Assembly: GCA_964490325.1 (NCBI GenBank)
Contig: CAZBBX010000006.1
Span: 6,687 to 70,686, forward strand
Source: DAOPJM01 sp964490325
Lineage (GTDB): Bacteria; Bacillota; Clostridia; Christensenellales; CAG-138
DNA length: 64,000 bases
Direction: 5' to 3'
Shown piece after piece: positions 42,225-51,870 of this stretch. How positions within the stretch are numbered: position 1 is the stretch's first letter; every line of letters starts with the position of its first letter. The notes beneath the pieces were generated by a model, which saw only the letters and a program-made list of their open reading frames with translations, ran no database searches and was not told where the DNA came from. Position numbers and translations under genes: made by a program.

Positions 42225-43796
42225 ATGGAGAAGAATAAGCGTACCTTCTCAGCTTGGATATGTCGTGTTTGGACACGGTTCTCTTTCGGCGTCAAAGGAA
42301 CAGCCGCGGCGATGGGCGCTTTGATGCGCCGCACATGGGCAACATGGCGCAGCCAAGAGTATGCAGAAAAGCGTTTCATATGGCGCACCATAGTCATTTG
42401 TACTATGTTGGGCGTGCTGACGGCAGCCGCCTGGATCCTCTATCCCAAGATCGAACAGCCGTTCCGCATCGAGCGCATTGAAGAAGCCCTTGCCTCGGGC
42501 GAATATGAGACGGCGCTGTCGCTTGCGTACGGCGTGCAGGATGCAGCGCAGAAAGACGCCCTATTGCAGCGTGGACAATACGGCCTTGCAATGGAGCTGT
42601 TGGAGGACGGCAAGTATGACGAGGCGGAAGCGGCGTTTCTTCTGCTGGGCGACTGTCAAGACGCCCGCAGCAAGGTCAAAGAATGCGCATACCGCAGCGC
42701 GTGCGTCCTGTTCGATACGGGAGATTACCAAGGGGCGATGGAGGCGTTTGCAGCGCTGTCTGCCTATTACGACGCGGCGGAACGCTATGACGCCTGCGTA
42801 TACGCTTTGGCTTGGCAGGCCGAAGCGGCAGGCGCGTATCGAGAGGCGTTGGAACGATATGTTTCCTTGGGAACATATGAGGACGCATATGAGCGCTCCT
42901 GTGCACTGGCTGTGCGCATCACGGGCGAGAGCGATCAAAAACGTGCGCTGCTTCTTGCATTGGGGTACAGCGAAGCAGAGTTTTTAGCCCAAGAACGGCT
43001 GACCACGATCCGAAATGAACTGCCCATCGGCCGCATCGCCGTGGGGTTTTATCACACCTTGGGCGTATGCGCCGACGGCACGGTTTTGGCCGTAGGCTGT
43101 AATGAAGATGGACAATGCGCTACAAAAGCATGGCGGAATGTCACAATGGTGGCGGCAGGCGCATATCACAGCGTGGGACTTACGGCGGACGGCCATGTTT
43201 TGGCCTGCGGACGGAATGACGAAGCCCAATGCGAGGTAGCTTCCTGGGCGAACGTGGCGGCATTGGCATGTACCGATTACGGCACGCTGGGGCTTACCGA
43301 AAAAGGCACGATCTTGTACACAGGCTATGACAATTTGGACGCGCTCACGGGCTTACGGGACGCGGCTGCCATCGGCGCAGGCTCGTATATGGCTTTTGCG
43401 CTGCGAGAGAACGGACGTTTGATCGCCACCCATCCTTCGGGTACGGTCTCCACCTATGGGACCATTGTGGCGGCGTCGGTCACCACCGGCTGCCTTGCGG
43501 CACTTTGCGCCGACGGTACCGTGGCTTGCAACAGCGTTGACCTTTCCGATTGGACGGACGTTGTTTGGATCTGCGCCTCGCCTACAGGCTGTTTTGGCCT
43601 GACCGTGGACGGACGCGTGTTGGAAAAGCCGTTCCGATCCCGAGACGCCATTGACCTGTCCGATGTGACAAACGCCGTGCTGCTTGCGGCCCACGGCACC
43701 CATGCGGCGGTACTGCTGCGCGATGGTACCGTCATCGCTCGCGGCGACAACACCTACGGTCAATGCGATACGACTGCTTGGCGTCTGTTTGACTGA
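42225..43796 (+). CDS. Membrane-anchored TPR/RCC1-repeat protein
   Basis: This 523-residue protein starts with a basic cytoplasmic stretch and one membrane helix (about 51-73). A TPR-like helical region follows (about 82-255; repeated pattern of ALASGEYETALSLA and LLEDGKYDEAEAAF). The C-terminal half is built of RCC1-type blades (YHTLGVCADGTVLAVGCN, YHSVGLTADGHVLACGRN and others). RCC1 propellers bind proteins or ligands. It starts one base after the DHHW gene stop, so it is probably part of the O-acylation cluster, as a scaffold outside the membrane. I know of no defined role for this combination. Confidence 0.82.
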   Translation: MEKNKRTFSAWICRVWTRFSFGVKGTAAAMGALMRRTWATWRSQEYAEKRFIWRTIVICTMLGVLTAAAWILYPKIEQPFRIERIEEALASGEYETALSLAYGVQDAAQKDALLQRGQYGLAMELLEDGKYDEAEAAFLLLGDCQDARSKVKECAYRSACVLFDTGDYQGAMEAFAALSAYYDAAERYDACVYALAWQAEAAGAYREALERYVSLGTYEDAYERSCALAVRITGESDQKRALLLALGYSEAEFLAQERLTTIRNELPIGRIAVGFYHTLGVCADGTVLAVGCNEDGQCATKAWRNVTMVAAGAYHSVGLTADGHVLACGRNDEAQCEVASWANVAALACTDYGTLGLTEKGTILYTGYDNLDALTGLRDAAAIGAGSYMAFALRENGRLIATHPSGTVSTYGTIVAASVTTGCLAALCADGTVACNSVDLSDWTDVVWICASPTGCFGLTVDGRVLEKPFRSRDAIDLSDVTNAVLLAAHGTHAAVLLRDGTVIARGDNTYGQCDTTAWRLFD

Positions 43797-43807
43797 CCCC
43801 GCCAAAC

Positions 43808-43899
43808 GTCAGTGCAAATCCAACTTGCAGGGTAAGGGCTCTGCTCTTGCCGTATCTCGCCGTATCACGCTGCAGAAGCGACTGCTGTCAGTGCAAATC
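43808..43899 (+). repeat. 13-bp direct repeats in the lepA upstream region
   Basis: GTCAGTGCAAATC occurs at 43808-43820 and 43887-43899. The 256-base gap 43797-44052 otherwise holds the lepA promoter and a structured leader. Confidence 0.45.
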
Positions 43900-43919
43900 T
43901 CTTCACGCAAAAATTCAGT

Positions 43920-43949
43920 TTGACCGCTCTTATTGGGATATGGTATGAT
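43920..43949 (+). promoter_or_regulatory. Promoter of lepA-hemW
   Basis: TTGACC (43920-43925) and TATGAT (43944-43949) are 18 bases apart. The leader that follows is about 95 bases long. Confidence 0.6.
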
Positions 43950-43968
43950 ATACTGAAATTGGCAAGCG

Positions 43969-44037
43969 GCGTGAGCAGACATATTCCTGTAAGCAGGATC
44001 GGGACGCGCCCAAGGGAAGGGTCTGCTTGCTTTACGC
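43969..44037 (+). promoter_or_regulatory. Folded 5' leader of lepA, possible three-way junction
   Basis: GCGT plus AGCAGAC (43969-43980) pair with GTCTGCT plus ACGC (44021-44037). Inside, CCTG-taag-CAGG and GGG-acgcg-CCC make two hairpins. There is no terminator T-run. The function is unknown. Confidence 0.4.
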
Positions 44038-44052
44038 ACCACGGGAGGCTTT

Positions 44053-45858
44053 ATGGCTTACGACGAAGCGTATATCCGTAATTTTTCCATCATCGCGCAC
44101 ATAGATCACGGCAAGTCCACCCTTGCCGATCGCATGATGGAGATGACGGACACGGTTTCCAAACGCGACATGGAGGATCAGCTCCTCGATTCGATGGACA
44201 TCGAGCGGGAACGCGGCATCACCATCAAGGCGTCGGCGGTTCGCATCTTCTATACGGCCAAGGACGGCCATCAATACATGTTCAATTTGATCGACACCCC
44301 AGGTCATGTGGACTTCACCTATGAGGTCAGCCGCGCATTGGCGGCCTGCGAGGGCGCGGTGCTGGTCGTGGACGCCACGCAGGGCATCGAGGCGCAAACC
44401 CTTGCCAACGTGTACCTTGCGGTGGACAATGGCTTGGAGATCCTGCCCGTCATCAACAAGATCGACCTGCCCAGCGCGGAGCCTGAACGTGTCGTCACGG
44501 AGATCGAGGACGTCATCGGCATCCCTGCGGAGCATGCGCCCAAGATCTCCGCAAAGAACGGCGTCAACGTTGATCAGGTCTTGGAAGCCATCGTAACGCA
44601 GCTTCCGCCGCCCAAGGGCACCATAGAAGCGCCGCTCAAGGCGCTCATCTTCGACTGCTACTACGACAACTACAAGGGCGCTCTGTCCTATGTGCGCGTG
44701 TTCGACGGCGTCGTCAAGCCGGGTATGCGCATCCGTTCCATGGCTACGGGCAAGGAGTTCGACGTGACCGAGGTGGGCGTGTTCGCTCCCAGCCTGTTGC
44801 CTGTAGAATACCTGCAGGCGGGCGAGGTCGGTTACATCGCCGCGTCCATCAAGAGCGTGGAGGAAACGAAGGTCGGCGACACGCTCACAGGGGCGGAGGA
44901 ACCCGCCAAAAAGCCGCTTCCGGGCTACAAGCAGGTCAACCCCATGGTTTTCTGCGGCGTATATCCCGCTGACGGCGCGCATTACGACGATCTGCACGAG
45001 GCGTTGGACAAGCTGAAGCTCAACGACGCTTCCCTGAGCTATGAGCAGGAGACCTCCGTGGCGTTGGGCTACGGTTTCCGCTGCGGCTTCCTTGGCCTGT
45101 TGCACATGGAGATCATCACCGAGCGCTTGGAGCGCGAGTTTTCCTTGGATCTGATAACGACAGCGCCCTCCGTGGTCTATCATGTCCACATGACGGACGG
45201 CAGCGATCGCATCATCGACAACCCCACCAGTCTGCCTCCCGCAACGGAGATCGACTACATGGAGGAGCCGATGGTCAAGGCCACCATCATGTCGCCTACG
45301 GAGTATGTCGGTACGATCATGGAGCTGTGCCAGAACAAGCGCGGCGTGTTCCACGACATGACCTATCCCGAGGAGGGACGCGTGAATCTGCACTATACGC
45401 TTCCCCTCAACGAGATCATCTACGACTTTTTCGACCAGCTCAAGTCGGGCAGCCGCGGCTACGCATCCTTTGATTACGAGCTTTGCGGCTACCAAAAGAG
45501 CGAGCTGGTGCGTTTGGATTTTTTGCTCAACGGCGACGTCTGCGATGCGCTGTCCACCATCGTTCACAAGGATCGAGCCTATGCCAAGGCACGAGCCGTG
45601 GCGGAGAAGCTGCGCGACGTCATACCGCGTCAGCAGTTTGAGATCCCCATTCAGGCCACCATCGGCAGCAAGATCATCGCCCGCGAGACCGTCAAGGCAG
45701 TTCGCAAGGACGTCTTGGCAAAGTGCTACGGCGGCGACATCACCCGCAAAAAGAAGCTTTTGGAAAAGCAGAAGGAGGGCAAGAAGCGTATGCGTCAGGT
45801 CGGTACCGTTGCGGTCCCCAGCGACGCGTTCATGAGTGTGCTTCGCATCAATCCATGA
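44053..45858 (+). CDS. lepA: Elongation factor 4 (LepA) GTPase
   Basis: This 601-residue translational GTPase acts on ribosomes and helps initiation, 30S assembly or stalled states. The G1 motif is AHIDHGKST (residues 15-23), followed by GITIKA, DTPGHVDF and NKIDLP. The C-terminal LepA-specific domain ends with GKKRMRQVGTVAVPSDAFMS, diagnostic of the family. Length is standard. GGGAGG precedes the ATG. It overlaps hemW by 4 bases, as in many Firmicutes. Confidence 0.97.
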   Translation: MAYDEAYIRNFSIIAHIDHGKSTLADRMMEMTDTVSKRDMEDQLLDSMDIERERGITIKASAVRIFYTAKDGHQYMFNLIDTPGHVDFTYEVSRALAACEGAVLVVDATQGIEAQTLANVYLAVDNGLEILPVINKIDLPSAEPERVVTEIEDVIGIPAEHAPKISAKNGVNVDQVLEAIVTQLPPPKGTIEAPLKALIFDCYYDNYKGALSYVRVFDGVVKPGMRIRSMATGKEFDVTEVGVFAPSLLPVEYLQAGEVGYIAASIKSVEETKVGDTLTGAEEPAKKPLPGYKQVNPMVFCGVYPADGAHYDDLHEALDKLKLNDASLSYEQETSVALGYGFRCGFLGLLHMEIITERLEREFSLDLITTAPSVVYHVHMTDGSDRIIDNPTSLPPATEIDYMEEPMVKATIMSPTEYVGTIMELCQNKRGVFHDMTYPEEGRVNLHYTLPLNEIIYDFFDQLKSGSRGYASFDYELCGYQKSELVRLDFLLNGDVCDALSTIVHKDRAYAKARAVAEKLRDVIPRQQFEIPIQATIGSKIIARETVKAVRKDVLAKCYGGDITRKKKLLEKQKEGKKRMRQVGTVAVPSDAFMSVLRINP

Positions 45859-47000
45859 CGGCTGTTTACATCCATATCCCGTATTGCCTCAAGAAGTGCA
45901 GCTACTGCGACTTCTGTTCCGTGCCGCTTGAGGACAGCGCGCAGGCGTATCCCGATGCGCTCATCCGTGAGATCGAGCTTTCCAAGGACAAGTTCCTTAC
46001 AGGCAGTGAGATCTCCACCATTTTCTTTGGCGGCGGAACGCCCACCATACTGCCCGCAGCCGCGCTCTGCCGCATTTTGGAGGCGGTCAAACGCTGTTAT
46101 ACCGTGCTGCCCGATGCGGAGATCTCGTTGGAGTGCAATCCCAAGACTGCAAACGCGGCCGCCTTTTTGCAGCTGCGGCAGGCGGGGTTCAACCGCCTCT
46201 CCGTCGGTCTCCAGTCTGCGGACGACGAGCTGCTCCGTGTGGTAGGCCGCGTGCATACCTACCAAGACTTTTGCGATACCCTGCGCATGGCGCGGGAGGC
46301 GGGCTTTACCAACATCAACGTGGATGTGATGCACGGCCTGCCGCAGCAAACTAAGGAGCAGTATCTGGACACCTTGGTCAAGGTCGCCGATTTTGATCCA
46401 ACGCATATCTCCGCGTATTCCCTCATTTTGGAGGAGGACACGCCGCTGAAGAAGCAGGTCGCCTATCACGAATTGACCCTGCCCGATCCCGACGAGGTGG
46501 CCGATATGCAGGATGCGGGCATCGACTATTTGGAGTCGCGGGGCTACCGGCGCTACGAGGTCTCCAATTTTGCAAAGGAGGGCTATGCCTGCCGCCACAA
46601 CCTGACCTATTGGAACAACGAGCCTTACGTCGGCTTTGGCGTTGCGGCGCATTCGTCCATGCCCGACCGCAAAAACGAGTGCTGGCTCCGCTGGTCGAAT
46701 ACGGAATCCATCAAGACCTACCTAAGAAAGCTTCAGCGCGGCAAGCTGCCAACCGAGGAGACCCTCGCGCTCTATGCAAGCGAGGAGATGTTCGAGTGCA
46801 TCATGCTGGGGCTGCGCAAGACGGAGGGGCTTGACAGAGCCGCCTTCAAAGAGCGCTTCGGCATAGCAGTGGAGGACGCCTATCGCAACGCCATCTTGGA
46901 AGCGGCGCAATACGACTGGTGGGAACCAAGCGAAACACATTTGAAGCTCAACCGTCACGGCATGGACATGCTAAACTCCGTGCTCGTGTGCTTCCGCTGA
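45855..47000 (+). CDS. hemW: HemW, radical SAM haem-related protein
   Basis: This 381-residue protein has the radical SAM motif C11-LKK-C15-SY-C18 followed by DFCS, the FFGGGTPTIL loop, ECNPKTAN and a C-terminal HemN domain. HemW (long annotated as coproporphyrinogen III oxidase-like) binds haem and delivers it, and is often next to lepA. It is not the oxygen-independent coproporphyrinogen dehydrogenase HemN: it lacks the long N-terminus of that enzyme. Its start overlaps the lepA stop (ATGA). Confidence 0.93.
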   Translation: MTAVYIHIPYCLKKCSYCDFCSVPLEDSAQAYPDALIREIELSKDKFLTGSEISTIFFGGGTPTILPAAALCRILEAVKRCYTVLPDAEISLECNPKTANAAAFLQLRQAGFNRLSVGLQSADDELLRVVGRVHTYQDFCDTLRMAREAGFTNINVDVMHGLPQQTKEQYLDTLVKVADFDPTHISAYSLILEEDTPLKKQVAYHELTLPDPDEVADMQDAGIDYLESRGYRRYEVSNFAKEGYACRHNLTYWNNEPYVGFGVAAHSSMPDRKNECWLRWSNTESIKTYLRKLQRGKLPTEETLALYASEEMFECIMLGLRKTEGLDRAAFKERFGIAVEDAYRNAILEAAQYDWWEPSETHLKLNRHGMDMLNSVLVCFR

Positions 47001-47041
47001 TTTTGGTGATGTATAGTATATAAAATAATATATCTTGACTG

Positions 47042-47078
47042 CGCCCCCGTGATACCTTGCAAACGGGGGCGTATTTGC
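47042..47078 (+). terminator. Hairpin after hemW
   Basis: CGCCCCCGT (47042-47050) and ACGGGGGCG (47063-47071) form a perfect 9-bp stem followed by TATTTGCG. The T-tract is poor, and the ptb -35 box lies in the loop. Confidence 0.55.
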
Positions 47079-47085
47079 GTACAAT
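47057..47085 (+). promoter_or_regulatory. Promoter of ptb, nested in the hemW hairpin
   Basis: TTGCAA (47057-47062) and TACAAT (47080-47085) have a 17-base spacer. The -35 occupies the loop of the preceding hairpin. Confidence 0.6.
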
Positions 47086-47120
47086 AAAGCAAGGAAGATT
47101 CATTTCGTTGGGAGGTTCGC

Positions 47121-48038
47121 ATGATCGATTCGATTGCCAAAATGGTTGCCGAAGCACAACGCATTCCCACAAAGACGCTGGCGGTCGCCGCCGCGCAGGA
47201 TTCCGAAGTATTGCTTGCCGTTCGCGAAGCGGCCGATACGGATCTAATCAAGGCCGTGCTCATCGGCGACCGTGACGAGATCAAGAAAGCCGCAGACGAC
47301 GCGCATGTCGCCATTGACGATTTTCCCATCCTGCAGGAAGCGGACAAGCGCATGGCCTGCGAGCGTGCGGTGCGCATGACCTCGGCGGGGGAGACACAGA
47401 TGGTCATGAAGGGCATCGTGGACACGGCTGTCATCATGCGCGAGGCGCTCAACAAGGAGTATGGTCTGCGCACGGGCAAGCTGCTTTCGCAGACGACGCT
47501 CATCGAGGTGGAAGGCTTCGACCGTCTCATCTACCTCACGGACGCCGCCATCAACATTGCGCCCGACGTCGATACCAAGCAAAAGATCATCGAAAACGCC
47601 GTGGAGCTTGCGCACATGATGGGCTTAGCAGATCCCGTGGTGGGTTGCATCTGCGCCATTGAAAAGGTCAATCCCAAGATGCAGGCGACCTTGGACGCCG
47701 CCGAGCTGGTGCGCCGCAATCAGGAAGGTCTCATCACGGGCTGCCGCGTGGGCGGACCGTATGCCTTGGACAACGCATTGTATGTCGAGGCGGCCAGGCG
47801 CAAGGGCATCAACGATCCCTTGGCGGGTCATGCGGACATTGTGCTGGTCCCCGCGATCGAGGCGGGCAATGTCATGTACAAGTGCCTTATGCACATGATG
47901 CACGCCGCGGGCGCCACCACCATCATGGGTACTCGCGCTCCCATCGTCATCACCTCGCGCTCCGACCATAACGATGCAAAACTGTACAGCATCGCCCTGT
48001 CCGTGCTGATGGCAAACGGCGGGCCGCTGCCCGAATAA
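47121..48038 (+). CDS. ptb: Phosphate butyryltransferase
   Basis: This 305-residue enzyme converts butyryl-CoA (or a branched acyl-CoA) and phosphate into acyl-phosphate for butyrate kinase. It carries the PTA/PTB fold features: TSAGETQMVMKGIVDT, VVGCICAIEKVNPKMQATLDA and RSDHNDAKLYSIAL near the end. It is shorter than phosphate acetyltransferase and lacks its regulatory part. It is a monocistronic unit here: promoter at 47057 and terminator at 48057. In many clostridia ptb and buk are adjacent; here buk is in the branched-chain operon 17 kb away. Confidence 0.92.
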   Translation: MIDSIAKMVAEAQRIPTKTLAVAAAQDSEVLLAVREAADTDLIKAVLIGDRDEIKKAADDAHVAIDDFPILQEADKRMACERAVRMTSAGETQMVMKGIVDTAVIMREALNKEYGLRTGKLLSQTTLIEVEGFDRLIYLTDAAINIAPDVDTKQKIIENAVELAHMMGLADPVVGCICAIEKVNPKMQATLDAAELVRRNQEGLITGCRVGGPYALDNALYVEAARRKGINDPLAGHADIVLVPAIEAGNVMYKCLMHMMHAAGATTIMGTRAPIVITSRSDHNDAKLYSIALSVLMANGGPLPE

Positions 48039-48056
48039 GCCCTCAAAGCATCCCTG

Positions 48057-48083
48057 CGCCTCGCTTTTTGCGGGGCGTTTTTT
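48057..48083 (+). terminator. Rho-independent terminator after ptb
   Basis: CGCCTCGC (48057-48064) and GCGGGGCG (48070-48077) pair over 8 positions with one G-T, followed by TTTTTT. Confidence 0.85.
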
Positions 48084-48142
48084 GCATAGAAAAGAAGGAC
48101 TTACATTTCACGTTCATTTCACATTCTACACCTCTCGTTTGC

Positions 48143-48171
48143 TTGACTTTTCCAGCCATAAGTGCTACCTT
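48143..48171 (+). promoter_or_regulatory. Promoter of the hrcA-dnaK operon
   Basis: TTGACT (48143-48148) and TACCTT (48166-48171) are 17 bases apart, placing the transcript start at the CIRCE element. Confidence 0.6.
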
Positions 48172-48182
48172 TACAGTACGGT

Positions 48183-48209
48183 TTAGCACTCGAAGGTTTT
48201 GAGTGCTAA
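48183..48209 (+). promoter_or_regulatory. CIRCE operator, HrcA binding site
   Basis: TTAGCACTC (48183-48191), nine bases, then GAGTGCTAA (48201-48209) match the CIRCE consensus without mismatch. It lies 22 bases before hrcA and implies heat-inducible, HrcA-repressed, GroE-sensitive control. Confidence 0.98.
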
Positions 48210-48230
48210 CACGAAGAAAGGAGCGGAGCG

Positions 48231-49280
48231 ATGGAACTCGATCAAAGAAAGCTGCGCATCTTGCGTGCTATCATTGACGAGTATGTGCTTTCGGGCCTGC
48301 CCGTCGGCTCCAAGAGCATCAGCCAGCACCGCGATTTCATATGGTCGCCTGCGACCATACGCAACGAGATGGCGGATCTGGAGGAGCTTGGTTACTTAGC
48401 GCAGCCGCATACCTCTGCGGGACGGATCCCCTCCGACAAGGCATACAGGCTGTATGTGGATCGCATGATGCAGCGCGCAGCGCTCACCAAGGATGAGTTG
48501 GGCGTGATCCACAACTACTGCGGCGAACGCATCAGCGGCGTCGAATCTGTCATGAAGGAGACGGCGAAAGCCTTGTCCGAGCTGACCAACTACACGGCGG
48601 TCGTGCTGATGCCGGATGTCACCATGAATCGCTTAAGGCATTTGCAGCTTGTCCCTCTTGCAGAGGGAAGAGCGCTGCTGGTGGTCGTTACGGACGCGGG
48701 GTATGCAAGGGACGCCGTCATACGCGTGCCTGCGGATCTAACGCCCGACGAGCTGGAGAGCCTGTCGCGCAGCCTTACCGCGCAGCTGTACAACTGCCGT
48801 ATGTCCAACGTTTCCGAGCGATTGTCCGAGGAGTTTGGCAAGGAGCTGAACAAGCGCAGAGACTTTTTCGAGGATCTGATGAATACTATCCGGCAGGGCA
48901 TGGACGCGGGCAGCGGTATGGTCGAGCTTTCCGGGGCAACGAACATGCTGCGCTATGCCGAATACAGCGATCTGAACAAGGCGATGGTCTTTCTAAATGC
49001 TGTTGAAGGCAAGGATCTGCTGTACCACATGCTGAAAAAGGCCAGCAGAATGGAATTCACCGTGACCATCGGCAAGGAAAACGATGCGGACGCTTTGCAG
49101 GATTGCAGCGTTGTGACGGCAAGCTACCGCGTAGGGGATACGCCTATCGGGACCTTCGGCGTTATTGGTCCCACCAGAATGCGCTACGGAAAGGTCGCTT
49201 CCATCTTGGACGGGATGCGGTTGGCGCTCAACGACGTACTGAAAAATGTGATCGAGGAGGACGACAAAGATGGCGTCTAA
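48231..49280 (+). CDS. hrcA: Heat-inducible transcription repressor HrcA
   Basis: This 349-residue repressor binds CIRCE when folded with help from GroEL. It has an N-terminal winged helix (LDQRKLRILRAIIDEYVLSG, with GSKSISQHRDFIWSPATIRN as the recognition region), a GAF-like dimerisation domain, and the C-terminal IGPTRMRYGKVAS signature. AAGGAG stands before the ATG. It overlaps grpE by 11 bases and controls its own operon through the perfect CIRCE at 48183. Confidence 0.96.
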   Translation: MELDQRKLRILRAIIDEYVLSGLPVGSKSISQHRDFIWSPATIRNEMADLEELGYLAQPHTSAGRIPSDKAYRLYVDRMMQRAALTKDELGVIHNYCGERISGVESVMKETAKALSELTNYTAVVLMPDVTMNRLRHLQLVPLAEGRALLVVVTDAGYARDAVIRVPADLTPDELESLSRSLTAQLYNCRMSNVSERLSEEFGKELNKRRDFFEDLMNTIRQGMDAGSGMVELSGATNMLRYAEYSDLNKAMVFLNAVEGKDLLYHMLKKASRMEFTVTIGKENDADALQDCSVVTASYRVGDTPIGTFGVIGPTRMRYGKVASILDGMRLALNDVLKNVIEEDDKDGV

Positions 49281-49881
49281 AGATAAGGAAAAGGCAAAAG
49301 CTAAGGAGAAGGAACAGGCGGTAGTCGTGGAAACGGCAGCAAACGAAGGCGCCGCAGCACCGCAGCAAGAGCAGGAACCTGTCAAGAAGGCAGAGGAGGC
49401 CGAAAGCTTCACCCTCACCAAATCCGAGTTTGAGCAGGTGCAGCAGCGCATGGAGCAGCTCAAAAAGGACAAGGACGAGACGGTCGCCCTGCTGCAGCGC
49501 AATCAGGCCGACTTCGACAATTTCCGCCGCCGCAATGCACAGGTGCGTCACGACAGCTTTGAGGACGGCAAACGGGAGACCGTTACGGCTCTTCTGCCCG
49601 TGCTGGACGATTTTGACCGCGTGCTGGAGAATGCCGGCACGGCGGAGGACGGCTGGCTGGACGGCGTAAAGTTGGTTCGGCGCAAGCTGTGGGAATCCCT
49701 TGAAAAGCTTGGACTTGCCCAGATCGAGGCGGAAGGCGCGTTTGACGCCAATCTGCACAACGCGGTCATGGCGGAGGAAGCGGAGGGAAAGGAAAGCGGT
49801 ACCATCCTTGCAGTGCTGCAAAAGGGCTACCGCATGGGCGACAAGATCATTCGTCACAGCATGGTCAAAGTCGCAAAGTAG
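49270..49881 (+). CDS. grpE: Nucleotide exchange factor GrpE
   Basis: This 203-residue protein has a Lys/Glu/Ala-rich disordered N-terminus (1-55), a long coiled coil (about 55-115, with NQADFDNFRRRN), and the C-terminal beta domain ending VLQKGYRMGDKIIRHSMVKV. It exchanges ADP for ATP on DnaK. It overlaps hrcA. The spacer to dnaK contains a small CGGGC/GCCCG hairpin at 49888-49902. Confidence 0.95.
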   Translation: MASKDKEKAKAKEKEQAVVVETAANEGAAAPQQEQEPVKKAEEAESFTLTKSEFEQVQQRMEQLKKDKDETVALLQRNQADFDNFRRRNAQVRHDSFEDGKRETVTALLPVLDDFDRVLENAGTAEDGWLDGVKLVRRKLWESLEKLGLAQIEAEGAFDANLHNAVMAEEAEGKESGTILAVLQKGYRMGDKIIRHSMVKVAK

Positions 49882-49954
49882 GCAGTATCGGGCATAAAGC
49901 CCGTTCTACACAAGATAAAAAATTGAAGCGTATGAAAATACAGGAGGCATCAGT

Positions 49955-51805
<1,851 letters not shown>

Positions 51806-51828
51806 GCAACGATACAGAGTAAAAATGC

Positions 51829-51850
51829 GGGCGGGGCTTCGTCCCCGCCC
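51829..51850 (+). other. GC-rich hairpin between dnaK and dnaJ
   Basis: GGGCGGGG and CCCCGCCC form an 8-bp stem with loop CTTCGT. No T-run follows, so it may be an mRNA processing or stability element that lowers dnaJ expression rather than a terminator. Confidence 0.6.
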
Positions 51851-51870
51851 TATTCGCGAGGTGAGGGGAC

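Noticed and set aside
44032..45567. A 511-codon minus-strand open frame opposite lepA
   Set aside because: lepA is certain on the plus strand; the reverse frame has the composition of an antisense shadow and no start signals.
45855..47000. hemN, oxygen-independent coproporphyrinogen dehydrogenase
   Set aside because: The start at the CxxxCxxC motif, the length and the linkage to lepA fit HemW instead.
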